Part shown: positions 1-8,010 of the stretch, in pieces | Layout: each line of letters opens with the position of its first letter | Position numbering within the stretch: the stretch's first letter is position 1 | Source of the DNA: Oscillospiraceae bacterium | GTDB taxonomy: Bacteria > Bacillota > Clostridia > Oscillospirales > Ruminococcaceae | Length of the DNA: 64,000 bases | Assembly (NCBI GenBank): GCA_021200775.1 | Contig: JAJQGB010000004.1 | Coordinates: 248,001 to 312,000 of the forward strand | Direction: 5' to 3' | Notes under the pieces: generated by a model | What the model saw: the letters and a program-made list of their open reading frames with translations, nothing else | The model's database searches: none | Told to the model about the DNA's origin: nothing | Made by a program: the position numbers and the translations under genes

Positions 1-1294
1 CGGAAGAAAGTATGTCAGAGTTTCTCTGGGCGGTGTCAAGGACGAAGCGGACATCCGCGGTCACAGAAAGACCTACATAGGCTCAATGCCCGGCAGAATC
101 ATAACAGCAGTCAAGCAGGCAGGCTCCAGCAATCCATTGATTCTTCTCGACGAAATTGACAAGATGGCAAACGATTTCAGAGGAGACCCTGCAAGCGCAA
201 TGCTCGAAGTTCTCGACAGCGAACAGAACAAGGAGTTCAGAGACCACTATATCGAATTGCCGTTTGACTTGTCCCATGCTCTCTTTGTAACCACTGCTAA
301 CAATATAGATACTATCGCACCTCCGCTCCTCGACAGAATGGATGTAATCGAGCTCCCAAGCTATACACGTGAAGAAAAGTTTGAGATTGCAAAACGCCAT
401 CTCGTGCCGAAGCAGGTAAAGCAAAACGGTCTCAACGGCAACAAAATTCGCTTCACCGATGCGGCACTCTATGAGCTTATCGATTACTACACGAGAGAAG
501 CCGGCGTAAGAAGCCTTGAAAGACTTTTGGCAACAATCTGTCGTAAGGCGGCAAAAGAAATCGTTACAGGTGAATCCCACCGGGTTACCGTTTCTCCTGA
601 AACAGTCGAGAAATATCTCGGTGTCAGAAAATACCTGGGCGATTTGAAGTCTGACAGACCTCAGGTTGGCGAAGTAAACGGTCTAGCGTGGACATCCGTC
701 GGCGGAACTCTTATGCCTCTTGAAGTACTTTCCGTTCCCGGAAAGGGTGCAATCGAGCTGACAGGTTCTTTGGGAGATGTAATGAAGGAAAGCGCAAAGA
801 TTGCCGTAACCTACACGAGAAGCGTTGCTGATAAGTACGGAATCGACAGCGATTTCTATCAGAAACGTGATATCCATATCCATGCTCCCGAGGGAGCAGT
901 CCCTAAGGACGGACCTTCGGCTGGCGTCACGCTCGCTACAGGCATTATTTCCGAGCTTTCAGGGCTCAAAGTGCGCTCCGATGTCGCTATGACAGGTGAA
1001 ATCACCTTAAGAGGCAAAGTTCTTGCAATAGGCGGTCTCAGAGAAAAAACAATGGCGGCATACAAAGCTGGAATCAAGACTGTTATAATTCCAGCCGCAA
1101 ACAAGCCGGATTTGGAAGAAGTTGACGACAAGGTCAGACAGGGCTTGGACTTCGTTTTTGCCGAAACTATAGAAGATGTGCTTGATGTCGCATTGATTCA
1201 CGAGCAGAGCGAACAGAGACTTCAGATAAATCCTGCGGCTTTCAAGCAGATTGATAAAACTCCCGTGGGGGTGCGACTTGATGCAACCCGATAA
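1..1294 (+). CDS. lon: ATP-dependent protease Lon, C-terminal part (5' truncated by window)
   Basis: ATP-dependent serine protease that degrades misfolded and regulatory proteins in the cytoplasm. The open frame runs in from the window edge (codons in phase with base 2), upstream of the ORF track's first Met. It contains the end of the AAA+ module (Walker B-like LILLDEIDKM, sensor region TANNIDTI) and the complete protease domain with the catalytic Ser in KDGPSAGVTLATG and Lys in RGKVLAIGGLREK. The C-terminus is of normal length. ysxC overlaps its last 14 bases, the usual lon-ysxC pairing of Firmicutes. Only the N-terminal half is missing. Confidence 0.97.
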   Translation, partial: GRKYVRVSLGGVKDEADIRGHRKTYIGSMPGRIITAVKQAGSSNPLILLDEIDKMANDFRGDPASAMLEVLDSEQNKEFRDHYIELPFDLSHALFVTTANNIDTIAPPLLDRMDVIELPSYTREEKFEIAKRHLVPKQVKQNGLNGNKIRFTDAALYELIDYYTREAGVRSLERLLATICRKAAKEIVTGESHRVTVSPETVEKYLGVRKYLGDLKSDRPQVGEVNGLAWTSVGGTLMPLEVLSVPGKGAIELTGSLGDVMKESAKIAVTYTRSVADKYGIDSDFYQKRDIHIHAPEGAVPKDGPSAGVTLATGIISELSGLKVRSDVAMTGEITLRGKVLAIGGLREKTMAAYKAGIKTVIIPAANKPDLEEVDDKVRQGLDFVFAETIEDVLDVALIHEQSEQRLQINPAAFKQIDKTPVGVRLDATR

Positions 1295-1883
1295 ACACAG
1301 GTTCGACAATGCAGAATTTTTCGGAGCATATGGCACATTCGAGCAACTTCCTGAGCCACAAAAACCTGAAATTGTCTTTGTGGGGCGGTCAAACGTCGGA
1401 AAGTCATCACTCATAAATAAGATTTTTGCGAGAAAATCTTTGGCAAGAGTCAGCTCTGAACCGGGAAAAACCAGAACTATTAACTTCTACCGACTCGGAG
1501 AAGTCTACTTTGTAGACCTTCCCGGGTACGGATATGCAAAAGTTTCAAAATCCGAGAAGGAGAGATGGAACAAGCTCATTTCCGGATACCTTTCCGACCC
1601 GGAACGTGACATCGCCATAGTTTTCTCACTTATTGACATGCGCCATCCGCCAACGCGGGACGACATTACGATGATAAATTTCCTCATCGACACTGAACTG
1701 CCATTTTGCGTTGTCCTTACTAAGTCAGATAAGCTCAATAAATCCGAAAGAACTGCACGGCTTGAAGCACTGAAAGACGAAATACCTTGCTTCTCACAGA
1801 TAACAGTAATCCCATTTTCAGCATTGACTGGCGAAGGTACAGATGACATCAGGGAAGTTATTGAAGAGGTTGTGGGAGAATAA
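1281..1883 (+). CDS. ysxC: Ribosome biogenesis GTPase YsxC/EngB
   Basis: Small GTPase needed for late assembly of the 50S ribosomal subunit. G motifs are clear: G1 GRSNVGKSSL, G3 DLPGYG, G4 TKSD. I place the start at ATG 1281 (MQPDKHRF, 200 aa) because a GGGGGTG ribosome site lies 8 bases upstream; the ORF track start at 1251 would add ten residues read from lon sequence. Start overlaps the lon stop, indicating translational coupling. Length is normal for the family. Confidence 0.95.
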   Translation: MQPDKHRFDNAEFFGAYGTFEQLPEPQKPEIVFVGRSNVGKSSLINKIFARKSLARVSSEPGKTRTINFYRLGEVYFVDLPGYGYAKVSKSEKERWNKLISGYLSDPERDIAIVFSLIDMRHPPTRDDITMINFLIDTELPFCVVLTKSDKLNKSERTARLEALKDEIPCFSQITVIPFSALTGEGTDDIREVIEEVVGE

Positions 1884-1927
1884 GGCTTAAATTTCGTCAA
1901 TCTTTCACAAATATTTCGATAGAGGTC

Positions 1928-1956
1928 TTTACATTTTACCTTCAGTATGTTAAAAT
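1928..1956 (+). promoter_or_regulatory. Sigma-A promoter for yerC
   Basis: TTTACA, 17-bp spacer, TAAAAT, ending about 57 bases before the yerC ATG. No other gene start fits it. Confidence 0.6.
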
Positions 1957-2013
1957 GTATTTGTACGGAATACAAATGCAAAATATTGAACAAGATATCG
2001 AAAAGGTGATAAC

Positions 2014-2328
2014 ATGAATCCAAAATCAAATCAGAAGCATATTGACGACCTCTACTCAGCTATTCTTACGCTGAAGACAAAAGAAGAATGTGCTGAATTC
2101 TTTGCAGATTTGTGCACTGCAATCGAGGTTGACACTCTCGCACAGCGCTTTGAAGTTGCCAAGATGCTCAGAGAAGGGCATATCTATGCTGACATCGTAG
2201 TTGCTACCGGAGCTTCCACTGCTACCATAAGCAGAGTTAATCGCTCAATCAACTATGGAGTGGGCGGATATGATATTGCGCTTTCAAGACTCAAGGAAAA
2301 TGAAGCAGAGCAGAGTGACAACGAGTAG
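2014..2328 (+). CDS. YerC/YecD family TrpR-related protein
   Basis: Small (104 aa) DNA-binding protein of the TrpR superfamily, the YerC/YecD group of Firmicutes. The helix-turn-helix is visible in the second half: LAQRFEVAKMLREG followed by DIVVATGASTATISRVNRSI. Family members are annotated as TrpR-like but are generally not shown to bind tryptophan; the regulated genes are unknown. A good ribosome site (AAGGTG) precedes ATG 2014. The downstream methyltransferase starts inside its 3' end, so the two are probably co-transcribed. Confidence 0.9.
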   Translation: MNPKSNQKHIDDLYSAILTLKTKEECAEFFADLCTAIEVDTLAQRFEVAKMLREGHIYADIVVATGASTATISRVNRSINYGVGGYDIALSRLKENEAEQSDNE

Positions 2329-3064
2329 TTATCAGGTTTTTGCTGACTATTATGACCGGTTCACAAAAAATGTGAGCTATGTTTCTTACGCCAAAAGAAT
2401 CGACGGAATCGTCATGCAAAGACACAAAAAACGTGGCTCAGTTGTAGACCTCGGCTGTGGGACGGGAACCCTTGGTTTGCTTTTAGCGAAGAAAGGGTAC
2501 TCAGTGACAGGAGTCGACCGTTCTTCGGATATGCTCACTGTTGCAGATAAAAAACTGAGAGATGCAGATGTGAAAGCTACTTTCGTCCGACAGGATATGA
2601 CAGGTTTCAGCCTGCCATGCAAAACGGACGTGGTTATATCAACTCTCGATGGTATCAATCACCTGAATTCTCAGGAAGATGTTTTAAAAACCTTCAGGAG
2701 AGTTTCAAGAAATCTCCGGCACGGTGGCATTTTTGTCTTTGACATGAATACAATTTACAAGCATAAGAATGTGCTTGCAAACAACTGCTTTATCTTTGAT
2801 ACCGACAACGTTTACCTCGGTTGGCAGAATGATTACAGCATTTCTGACAACAGCGTCCTAATCACTCTTGACTTTTTCGTAAACGGTAAAGACGGAGTCA
2901 GTCACTATACTGAATCTTTCAGAGAAAAAGCCTATCCGGTTATGAAGGTTTTTGGTATGCTCATAAAGTCTGGGCTTGTTCCTCTTGAAATCTACGACGG
3001 CATTAGCTATAAACCACCGAAGAAAACTTCTGAAAGAGTCATGATAGTAGCTGGTAAGCTTTAA
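2300..3064 (+). CDS. Class I SAM-dependent methyltransferase
   Basis: Methyltransferase of unknown substrate, about 254 aa, Rossmann-like. The SAM-binding motif I is VVDLGCGTGTLGLLL, followed by the acidic residue of motif II in VTGVDRS and a motif IV-like FVRQDMTGFSL. It resembles the YDRFT-type methyltransferases common in Clostridia. ATG 2300 overlaps the yerC end by 29 bases and has AAGGA directly before it at very short spacing; GTG 2315 or ATG 2255 are alternatives, so the exact start is uncertain. hslO follows after 16 bases. Confidence 0.88.
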   Translation: MKQSRVTTSSYQVFADYYDRFTKNVSYVSYAKRIDGIVMQRHKKRGSVVDLGCGTGTLGLLLAKKGYSVTGVDRSSDMLTVADKKLRDADVKATFVRQDMTGFSLPCKTDVVISTLDGINHLNSQEDVLKTFRRVSRNLRHGGIFVFDMNTIYKHKNVLANNCFIFDTDNVYLGWQNDYSISDNSVLITLDFFVNGKDGVSHYTESFREKAYPVMKVFGMLIKSGLVPLEIYDGISYKPPKKTSERVMIVAGKL

Positions 3065-3080
3065 ACTAAGGAAGATATAA

Positions 3081-3950
3081 ATGGGAAGAATAGTAAGAAC
3101 AATATCAAAAGACGCATCAGTTGTCTGCTCCGCCATTGACGGAACAGACATCGTCTCTGAAATAGAGAAAATTCACGGGACATCGGCAGTTGTAACCGCC
3201 GCACTCGGCAGACTTGCGATGGGAACTTCGCTTGTCGGATTTGGATTAAAGGACGAAGGCGACAGCGTTACACTCCGCATAAATGGCGGAGGACCAATCG
3301 GTAGCATGACAGCTGTCTCCGATTACATGGGAAATGTAAAATGCTATTGCGACAACAACATAGTGGAGATTCCGTTAAGACCGGATGGCAAGCTTAATGT
3401 TGGCGGTGCTGTCGGAACCAACGGAACGCTGTCTGTCATCAAGGATTTGGGTCTAAAAGAGCCGTATATCGGTCAGACCGAACTTGTCAGCGGCGAAATC
3501 GCCGAGGACATTACAGAATATTTTGCCGAAAGCGAGCAGACCCCGACTGTCTGTGCTCTCGGAGTTCTAGTAAATCCGGATTTGTCTGTCAAGCGTGCAG
3601 GTGGATTTCTTTTGCAACTCCTTCCGTTTGCACCTGACGAGTCAATCGACGTTATCGAGAGAAACATCTCTAAGATTTCCAGTGTCACAAGACTTATGGA
3701 GCAGGGAATGAGTGCTGAGGACATTGCCCTCATGACACTCGAAGGTCTTGAACCGAATGTCCTTGACGACTTTGAAGTGAACTATCGCTGTGACTGTTCC
3801 AGAGAAAGAACCGAGAGAATTCTGAAGAGTTTGGGTGAAAAAGAGCTCAGAGAACTTGCAAATGACGAAGAAACAGAAGTGAAGTGTCATTTCTGCGGAA
3901 AAGCCTATAAATTCAGTTCGTCAGAAATTCTTTCTCTTATCGAAAAATAG
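3081..3950 (+). CDS. hslO: Redox-regulated chaperone Hsp33
   Basis: Cytoplasmic holdase chaperone activated by oxidation of a zinc centre. 289 aa, normal length. The C-terminal zinc-binding cysteines are all present as CDC near residue 237 and CHFC near residue 271, with the N-terminal domain beginning VRTISKDASVVCSAIDGTDIV. Ribosome site AAGGAAG lies before ATG 3081. It is probably the last gene of the yerC-methyltransferase-hslO unit; a tRNA promoter begins four bases after its stop. Confidence 0.97.
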   Translation: MGRIVRTISKDASVVCSAIDGTDIVSEIEKIHGTSAVVTAALGRLAMGTSLVGFGLKDEGDSVTLRINGGGPIGSMTAVSDYMGNVKCYCDNNIVEIPLRPDGKLNVGGAVGTNGTLSVIKDLGLKEPYIGQTELVSGEIAEDITEYFAESEQTPTVCALGVLVNPDLSVKRAGGFLLQLLPFAPDESIDVIERNISKISSVTRLMEQGMSAEDIALMTLEGLEPNVLDDFEVNYRCDCSRERTERILKSLGEKELRELANDEETEVKCHFCGKAYKFSSSEILSLIEK

Positions 3951-3953
3951 GTC

Positions 3954-3982
3954 TTGACAAACCGAATCTTCTCGTGTATAAT
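3954..3982 (+). promoter_or_regulatory. Consensus promoter of tRNA-Cys
   Basis: Perfect TTGACA and TATAAT boxes 17 bp apart, 40 bases upstream of the mature tRNA. Confidence 0.92.
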
Positions 3983-4021
3983 GTTTGAGTCGGTTGTGAA
4001 ATAATGCAACCGATAAAGCGT

Positions 4022-4095
4022 GGTGTCATAGCCAAGTGGTAAGGCGTAGGACTGCAACTCCTTGACCCCCGGTTCAAATCCGGGTGACACCTCCA
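4022..4095 (+). tRNA. tRNA-Cys (anticodon GCA)
   Basis: Acceptor stem GGTGTCA pairs with TGACACC, T loop GTTCAAATC, and the anticodon loop CTGCAAC gives anticodon GCA (Cys). The 3' CCA is encoded (4093-4095). Confidence 0.96.
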
Positions 4096-4099
4096 AAAA

Positions 4100-4133
4100 A
4101 ATCCTCGGTCGATTGACTGAGGATTTTTGTTTT
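4100..4133 (+). terminator. Intrinsic terminator of tRNA-Cys
   Basis: Stem AATCCTCGGTC / GACTGAGGATT (one G-U pair, GATT loop) followed by TTTGTTTT. It lies just beyond the stop of the converging araC gene. Confidence 0.85.
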
Positions 4134-4137
4134 ACCA

Positions 4138-4902
4138 TTATTTCAGCTGTTCGCCTTTTCTGTAAGCCAGTGGAGAAGTGCCGGTAACCGTTTTGAACTG
4201 CCGACAGAAATGCTCGACATTCTGGTATCCGCAAAGCCTTGCGATTTTCTGCGAGTTGAAATCCGTTGTCACGAGATAATTCTTTGCCAGGTCTATTCTC
4301 ATGTTGACGACGTCCTGCATACAGGAAACGCCAAACTGCTTTTTGTAGATATTCTGGAGATACCCGGTGCTTAGATGAAGCTTGTCTGCCATCAAATCTA
4401 CTGTCCAGTGGTAGTAGGGCTTCAGCCTTATTTCGTATCTCAGATCTATCAAAGCTCTCTGCTGGTCGGTAATCTCGCTTTCCTGTGCCGACTCCTTGAT
4501 TTTCCATAGAAGCATCCTGAGGAGCATAGAGATTGACATCGAAGAATAGTCGAATCTGAAGTAGTTTTCCATCGACAAGAGCTCAAAAAGCTTTTCAAAG
4601 CTTTCGGGAGAATTCAGCTGTACCAGCGTCTCTGTAGGAACATCGTCGTCCGTCACAAAGCTTTCATCCGTTCTGAACCTGACATAGTCATTTATATATT
4701 TGCCATTGTATGCCTGATAATAGGCAAAAGTGTTCGGAGGATACAGAATTGCACTATAAGGGTGGCATACGACATCTCCCGAAGGCAGATGAAACAGTGC
4801 TGGCGTCTTGACATAGAGAAGAAGCCAGAAGTCACTTTTTACACCGTAGACGAAATCCTCAGGGTGAGTGGCATTGAGTTGCATAAAGGATATATCAATC
4901 AT
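4138..4902 (-). CDS. AraC family transcriptional regulator
   Basis: Transcription regulator, 254 aa, with an N-terminal cupin-like sensing domain (HLPSGDVVCHPYSAILYPPN) and a C-terminal double helix-turn-helix: LMADKLHLSTGYLQNIYKKQFG and IARLCGYQNVEHFCRQFKTVTGTSP, the classic AraC signature. Start set at ATG 4902 because ACGGAGG lies 8 bases upstream; the track's longer form adds residues with no ribosome site. It faces away from the cohesin-like surface protein gene and could regulate it; the effector is unknown, possibly a sugar as in many AraC proteins. Confidence 0.92.
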   Translation of the reverse strand: MIDISFMQLNATHPEDFVYGVKSDFWLLLYVKTPALFHLPSGDVVCHPYSAILYPPNTFAYYQAYNGKYINDYVRFRTDESFVTDDDVPTETLVQLNSPESFEKLFELLSMENYFRFDYSSMSISMLLRMLLWKIKESAQESEITDQQRALIDLRYEIRLKPYYHWTVDLMADKLHLSTGYLQNIYKKQFGVSCMQDVVNMRIDLAKNYLVTTDFNSQKIARLCGYQNVEHFCRQFKTVTGTSPLAYRKGEQLK

Positions 4903-4946
4903 AATGAGCCTCCGTTGAGAAAGAAATAATGCCCGTTTGCAATACA

Positions 4947-4975
4947 AGTATGAATCATTTTTACGAAAAAGTCAA
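4947..4975 (-). promoter_or_regulatory. Promoter of the araC-type gene
   Basis: On the minus strand TTGACT, 17-bp spacer, CATACT, about 45 bases before the chosen ATG. It supports start 4902. Confidence 0.6.
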
Positions 4976-5059
4976 GTGGCAATTTAACTTTTCTGATGAG
5001 AATCAATCAATCTTCGATGAAAATATATGCGACAGGACAAGCTATTTGCGACTTTGCTA

Positions 5060-5088
5060 TTGCAAAAATATCCATGATGTGCTAAAAT
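5060..5088 (+). promoter_or_regulatory. Promoter of the cohesin-like protein gene
   Basis: TTGCAA, 17-bp spacer, TAAAAT. Transcription from here begins downstream of the ORF track's first Met (4929), so translation must start later, at 5133 or 5136. Confidence 0.6.
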
Positions 5089-5132
5089 GTATGTATACAA
5101 TACCGATGGTAAATCTGTGGATGGGGATGTAC

Positions 5133-6095
5133 ATGATGAACACTAAAAGAGTAATTTGCATTATATTGGCGACTGTGATGATGTCTCTGCTCGCTGTGAA
5201 TGTCTTTGCAGTATCGACTGTAACTGCTTCAACAGCGGCTAGTGCCACTAAAGGCGAGGTAGTAACTGTATCGGTCTTTATTTCTGACACCTCAGGAATA
5301 GTCTCCGGAACGGTGCTTTTGTCATACAACACTGAACAACTTACCTATGTCTATTCGCAGGTAAACAGCACTTACGCTTCTACTCCCACTGTCATGAGTG
5401 GGCTAGTGCTCATAACAATCGATAACCAGACAGGAAGCACTGTCAATGGAACTCTGGCTACTCTTATGTTTACGACTGTTGCCGACGAGTACACTCAGTG
5501 CTACATAAGTGTGTCTGCAAGCAACTGTGTCGACGCCGATGGCAACGCTGTCACAGTTGACGGAAATACTACTGTTCTTGTAATCGCAGATGAAGATGGA
5601 AACCTCTACGATACTTCCACGGACGATGATGACGACAGCGAAGCCGATGTTGACTTGACGGATGAAGAGGACGAGGTTATCTTAGATGATGAAGAAGAAG
5701 TAACCGTTGCTACAACAACAGCCGCAACAACGCAAGCTACCACAACAACCACACGTTCTACAACAAAAGCAACAACAACTACAACCCGTGCAACCACTAC
5801 AACCCAAGCCACTACAACTACAGCGGCAACCACAACAACCGTGGAAACAACCACAGAAGCCACAACCACAACTACCGAAGCAATAACTACGGAAGCTACA
5901 ACCTCCGAGGAAATTGTCAGTTCCAATCTGGAAGTAACTCTCGTATCATCCGATGATACTGCTGTAATGGCTACTGTAGATGACTCCGAAGAAGACTCTG
6001 GCAAAGCATCCACACAAACTATAGCGATTGTTATAGTTGTTCTCGTTATTACAATTCTCGGCGTAACAGCACTTGAAGTTTTCAGAAGAAAGTAA
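5133..6095 (+). CDS. Membrane-anchored cohesin-domain surface protein
   Basis: About 320 aa. Order: signal peptide (RVICIILATVMMSLLAVNVFA), one cohesin-like beta-sandwich of about 130 residues (VVTVSVFISDTSGIVSGTVL ... NGTLATLMFTTVAD), an Asp/Glu-rich patch, a long Thr-rich linker (TTTTTRATTTTQATTTTAA) and a C-terminal membrane segment with a basic tail (TIAIVIVVLVITILGVTALEVFRRK). Cohesins bind dockerins, so this would hold a dockerin-bearing enzyme or scaffoldin at the cell surface. The fold call rests on sequence resemblance by eye. The start is either Met of the pair at 5133/5136. The nearby AraC gene may control it. Confidence 0.75.
   Translation: MMNTKRVICIILATVMMSLLAVNVFAVSTVTASTAASATKGEVVTVSVFISDTSGIVSGTVLLSYNTEQLTYVYSQVNSTYASTPTVMSGLVLITIDNQTGSTVNGTLATLMFTTVADEYTQCYISVSASNCVDADGNAVTVDGNTTVLVIADEDGNLYDTSTDDDDDSEADVDLTDEEDEVILDDEEEVTVATTTAATTQATTTTTRSTTKATTTTTRATTTTQATTTTAATTTTVETTTEATTTTTEAITTEATTSEEIVSSNLEVTLVSSDDTAVMATVDDSEEDSGKASTQTIAIVIVVLVITILGVTALEVFRRK
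5707..5895 (+). repeat. Degenerate ACA/ACC triplet repeat (Thr linker)
   Basis: Low-complexity run of threonine codons mostly ACA, ACT and ACC, encoding the stalk of the cohesin-like protein. Similar shorter tracts occur at about 16920-17060, 26580-26600 and 37375-37460 in other exported proteins. Confidence 0.8.
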
Positions 6096-6125
6096 GCTTC
6101 AAAGCATGATGAAAGGAGAAATATC

Positions 6126-6989
6126 ATGCAACAGACACTCTCTAAAATTTTTAACAAAAAAGTAATCCTTCCCATTCTTATCGTAATAGTCGTAATTATC
6201 CTTCTGGCTAATTGCATCACAATTGTATCAGCAGGACATACCGGCGTTCTCGTAACCTTAGGAAAGGTAGAAGAAACCGTTTTTCAGGAGGGACTTCACT
6301 TCAAGGCTCCATTTATTCAGGAAGTCATAGAGATAGACAACCGAATCACCAAGCTTGAAGTATCGACCGAGGCGTTCTCAAAGGACCTTCAGACAGTTTC
6401 GACAACTCTCGCTATCAACTACAGAGTTGATACAAGTATGTCCTACAGCATCTACAAAAACGTCGGTAGTGATTACGAGATGGTTCTTATAACTCCTGCT
6501 GTCAACGAGGTCTTGAAAGCTACAGTAGCACAATACACAGCTGAAGAAAGCGTAACTAACCGTACTCTGATATCTGACGGTCTTCTTGAAGGACTCAATG
6601 AAAAGCTCAACGACAGCGGTCTGTATATCACCGACGTAAATATCATCGACTTCGACTTCTCCGAAGCGTATATTACCGCTATCGAAGAAAAACAGGTCGC
6701 TCAGCAACAACTTCTGAAAGCTGAAACTGAGAAGGAAACCACAATAACAAACGCCGAAGCAGAAGCAGAAGCAATGAAGATTCAGGCTGAAGCAGAAGCA
6801 GAGGCAAACAGAATTCTCTCAGAATCAATCTCTGATGAACTTGTTGAGTACTACAAGATTGAAAAGTGGGACGGCAAGCTCCCGACAATAACGGGAAGTA
6901 GCTCGATGATGCTTGACGTCAGCTCAATTCTTGATTCTTCTGACGAAAGCTCAGATTCGACGACCGTTTCTGAATCGACTGCCGAGTGA
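6126..6989 (+). CDS. SPFH/prohibitin-family membrane protein
   Basis: 287 aa. One N-terminal membrane helix (VILPILIVIVVIILLANCITIV), then an SPFH/band 7 domain (AGHTGVLVTLGKVEETVFQEGLHFKAPF ... YRVDTSMSYSIYKNVGSDYE) and an Ala/Glu coiled coil (TNAEAEAEAMKIQAEAEAEA). It is closest in layout to HflC/prohibitin-type proteins, which form membrane microdomain scaffolds and modulate proteases. The Ser/Thr-rich tail is low complexity. AAAGGAG precedes the ATG. The following lipoprotein gene abuts it, so the two are likely co-translated. Confidence 0.85.
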   Translation: MQQTLSKIFNKKVILPILIVIVVIILLANCITIVSAGHTGVLVTLGKVEETVFQEGLHFKAPFIQEVIEIDNRITKLEVSTEAFSKDLQTVSTTLAINYRVDTSMSYSIYKNVGSDYEMVLITPAVNEVLKATVAQYTAEESVTNRTLISDGLLEGLNEKLNDSGLYITDVNIIDFDFSEAYITAIEEKQVAQQQLLKAETEKETTITNAEAEAEAMKIQAEAEAEANRILSESISDELVEYYKIEKWDGKLPTITGSSSMMLDVSSILDSSDESSDSTTVSESTAE

Positions 6990-6994
6990 ACGCT

Positions 6995-7729
6995 ATGAAT
7001 ATCTTTAAAAGAGTACTCTCTGTAATACTAGCTGTAACGGTGGCAATGTGTCTTTGCAGTTGCTCACTTTTTGACACACTAACCGCCTATGGTCTTTATT
7101 CGAGAGCAGTTACCAAGCTTGCAAAAGCCGGTGGATATGATGCCGACTGCGTTATGACGATATCGTTCGACATTCTCGGCGAGACACTTTCCACCGACAC
7201 GGTCATGAATATCAAGGAAAATTCGACCGGCACCCAGATTGTCACAGAGATGGACGGGGAAGAAATCACCAGCACCTACATCGACGATAAAGTTTATGTT
7301 GAATACGGCGATACGCTGGTTTACTACACTGTCACTGACAGCGACGCCACCGAATCGATAGGCGATGCCAATCTCCCCGAGCTTGCGAAGGAGATTTTCG
7401 AGAATATTAATGTAGTCAAAAACGACGACGGCACGAAGCAAATCGCCATAGTTCTGGAAAGTGAAGATGCTGGAAGCATACTGAGTTCTTTTGTAACAGA
7501 CCTCGATGATTTAACCTTCGACGACATAATCTACATCATGATTTTCGACAAGAATAACGATTTGTATATGATGTCGCTCAACTGTAGTGCCTCAATTGAC
7601 GTTCTCGGCTACACAATGACCGGATATGTCACCGCTGAATATACCTTCAACGACTTCGGAACAGCGCCCGAATTTGAACTTGGACATGACGAAAGCGAAT
7701 TTGAGTACGGTGGGGAATACAGCGGATGA
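6995..7729 (+). CDS. Putative lipoprotein of unknown function
   Basis: About 244 aa. Lipoprotein signal peptide with lipobox LCSCS near residue 24 (MNIFKRVLSVILAVTVAMCLCSCS), so it should be anchored to the outer face of the membrane. The remainder is beta-rich and acidic, resembling DUF6612/LolA-like lipoproteins of Clostridia, but I do not recognise a defined family. ATG 6995 is preferred; GTG 6986, overlapping the SPFH stop, is possible. Co-transcription with the SPFH gene is likely. Confidence 0.75.
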   Translation: MNIFKRVLSVILAVTVAMCLCSCSLFDTLTAYGLYSRAVTKLAKAGGYDADCVMTISFDILGETLSTDTVMNIKENSTGTQIVTEMDGEEITSTYIDDKVYVEYGDTLVYYTVTDSDATESIGDANLPELAKEIFENINVVKNDDGTKQIAIVLESEDAGSILSSFVTDLDDLTFDDIIYIMIFDKNNDLYMMSLNCSASIDVLGYTMTGYVTAEYTFNDFGTAPEFELGHDESEFEYGGEYSG

Positions 7730-7763
7730 GATTCTGCATGACAAAAAAATCTGAAATCAACTA

Positions 7764-7792
7764 TTGACAATCGAGTTTCAATGTGGTATCAT
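7764..7792 (+). promoter_or_regulatory. Promoter of tRNA-Ser
   Basis: TTGACA, 17-bp spacer, TATCAT, 35 bases before the tRNA. Confidence 0.85.
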
Positions 7793-7826
7793 ATTGGAGC
7801 TGTGAATTTCACGGCTCCATAATTTT

Positions 7827-7914
7827 GGAGAGGTATCGAAGCGGTCATAACGAGGCGGTCTTGAAAACCGTTTGGTCAAAAGCCACAAGGGTTCGAATCC
7901 CTTCCTCTCCGCCA
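7827..7914 (+). tRNA. tRNA-Ser (anticodon TGA), integration target
   Basis: Acceptor stem GGAGAGG pairs with CCTCTCC, discriminator G, CCA encoded. Anticodon loop CTTGAAA gives TGA (Ser). The long variable arm marks a class II tRNA. Its 3' 55 bases are duplicated at 11568, so it is the attachment target of the element that follows; the gene stays intact at the left junction. Confidence 0.96.
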
Positions 7915-7928
7915 ATCGCCAAACGACG
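7860..7928 (+). repeat. attL: 69-bp direct repeat, left copy
   Basis: From CTTGAAAACCG inside the tRNA-Ser anticodon arm to CCAAACGACG in the terminator stem; identical to 11568-11636. Confidence 0.95.
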
Positions 7929-7955
7929 CATTTACGCCGTTTGGCGTCATTTTTT
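7917..7955 (+). terminator. Terminator after tRNA-Ser (left junction)
   Basis: CGCCAAACGACG / CGCCGTTTGGCG with one mismatch followed by a T run. The distal arm differs from the right-end copy at 11625, as expected if one came with the element. Confidence 0.75.
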
Positions 7956-7986
7956 GTTTCTAAACTCTATCAAGTAATCTTCTTGA

Positions 7987-8010
7987 TTTCTAACACTTTT
8001 CTAACACTTT
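7987..8010. repeat. Left arm-type site (putative integrase binding)
   Basis: TTTCTAACACTTTTCTAACACTTT-type sequence: two tandem TCTAACACTTT units. All 24 bases recur at 11406-11429. Tyrosine integrases bind such short repeats through their N-terminal arm domain; function here is inferred from symmetry. It abuts the integrase stop codon. Confidence 0.7.

Noticed and set aside
83-1414. Antisense ORFs in lon and ysxC (83-580, 859-1131, 1007-1414)
   Set aside because: Shadows of strongly conserved plus-strand genes, no family motifs.
5606-6220. Antisense 204-aa Val/Ser-rich ORF
   Set aside because: Reverse reading of the Thr-codon repeat; composition artefact.
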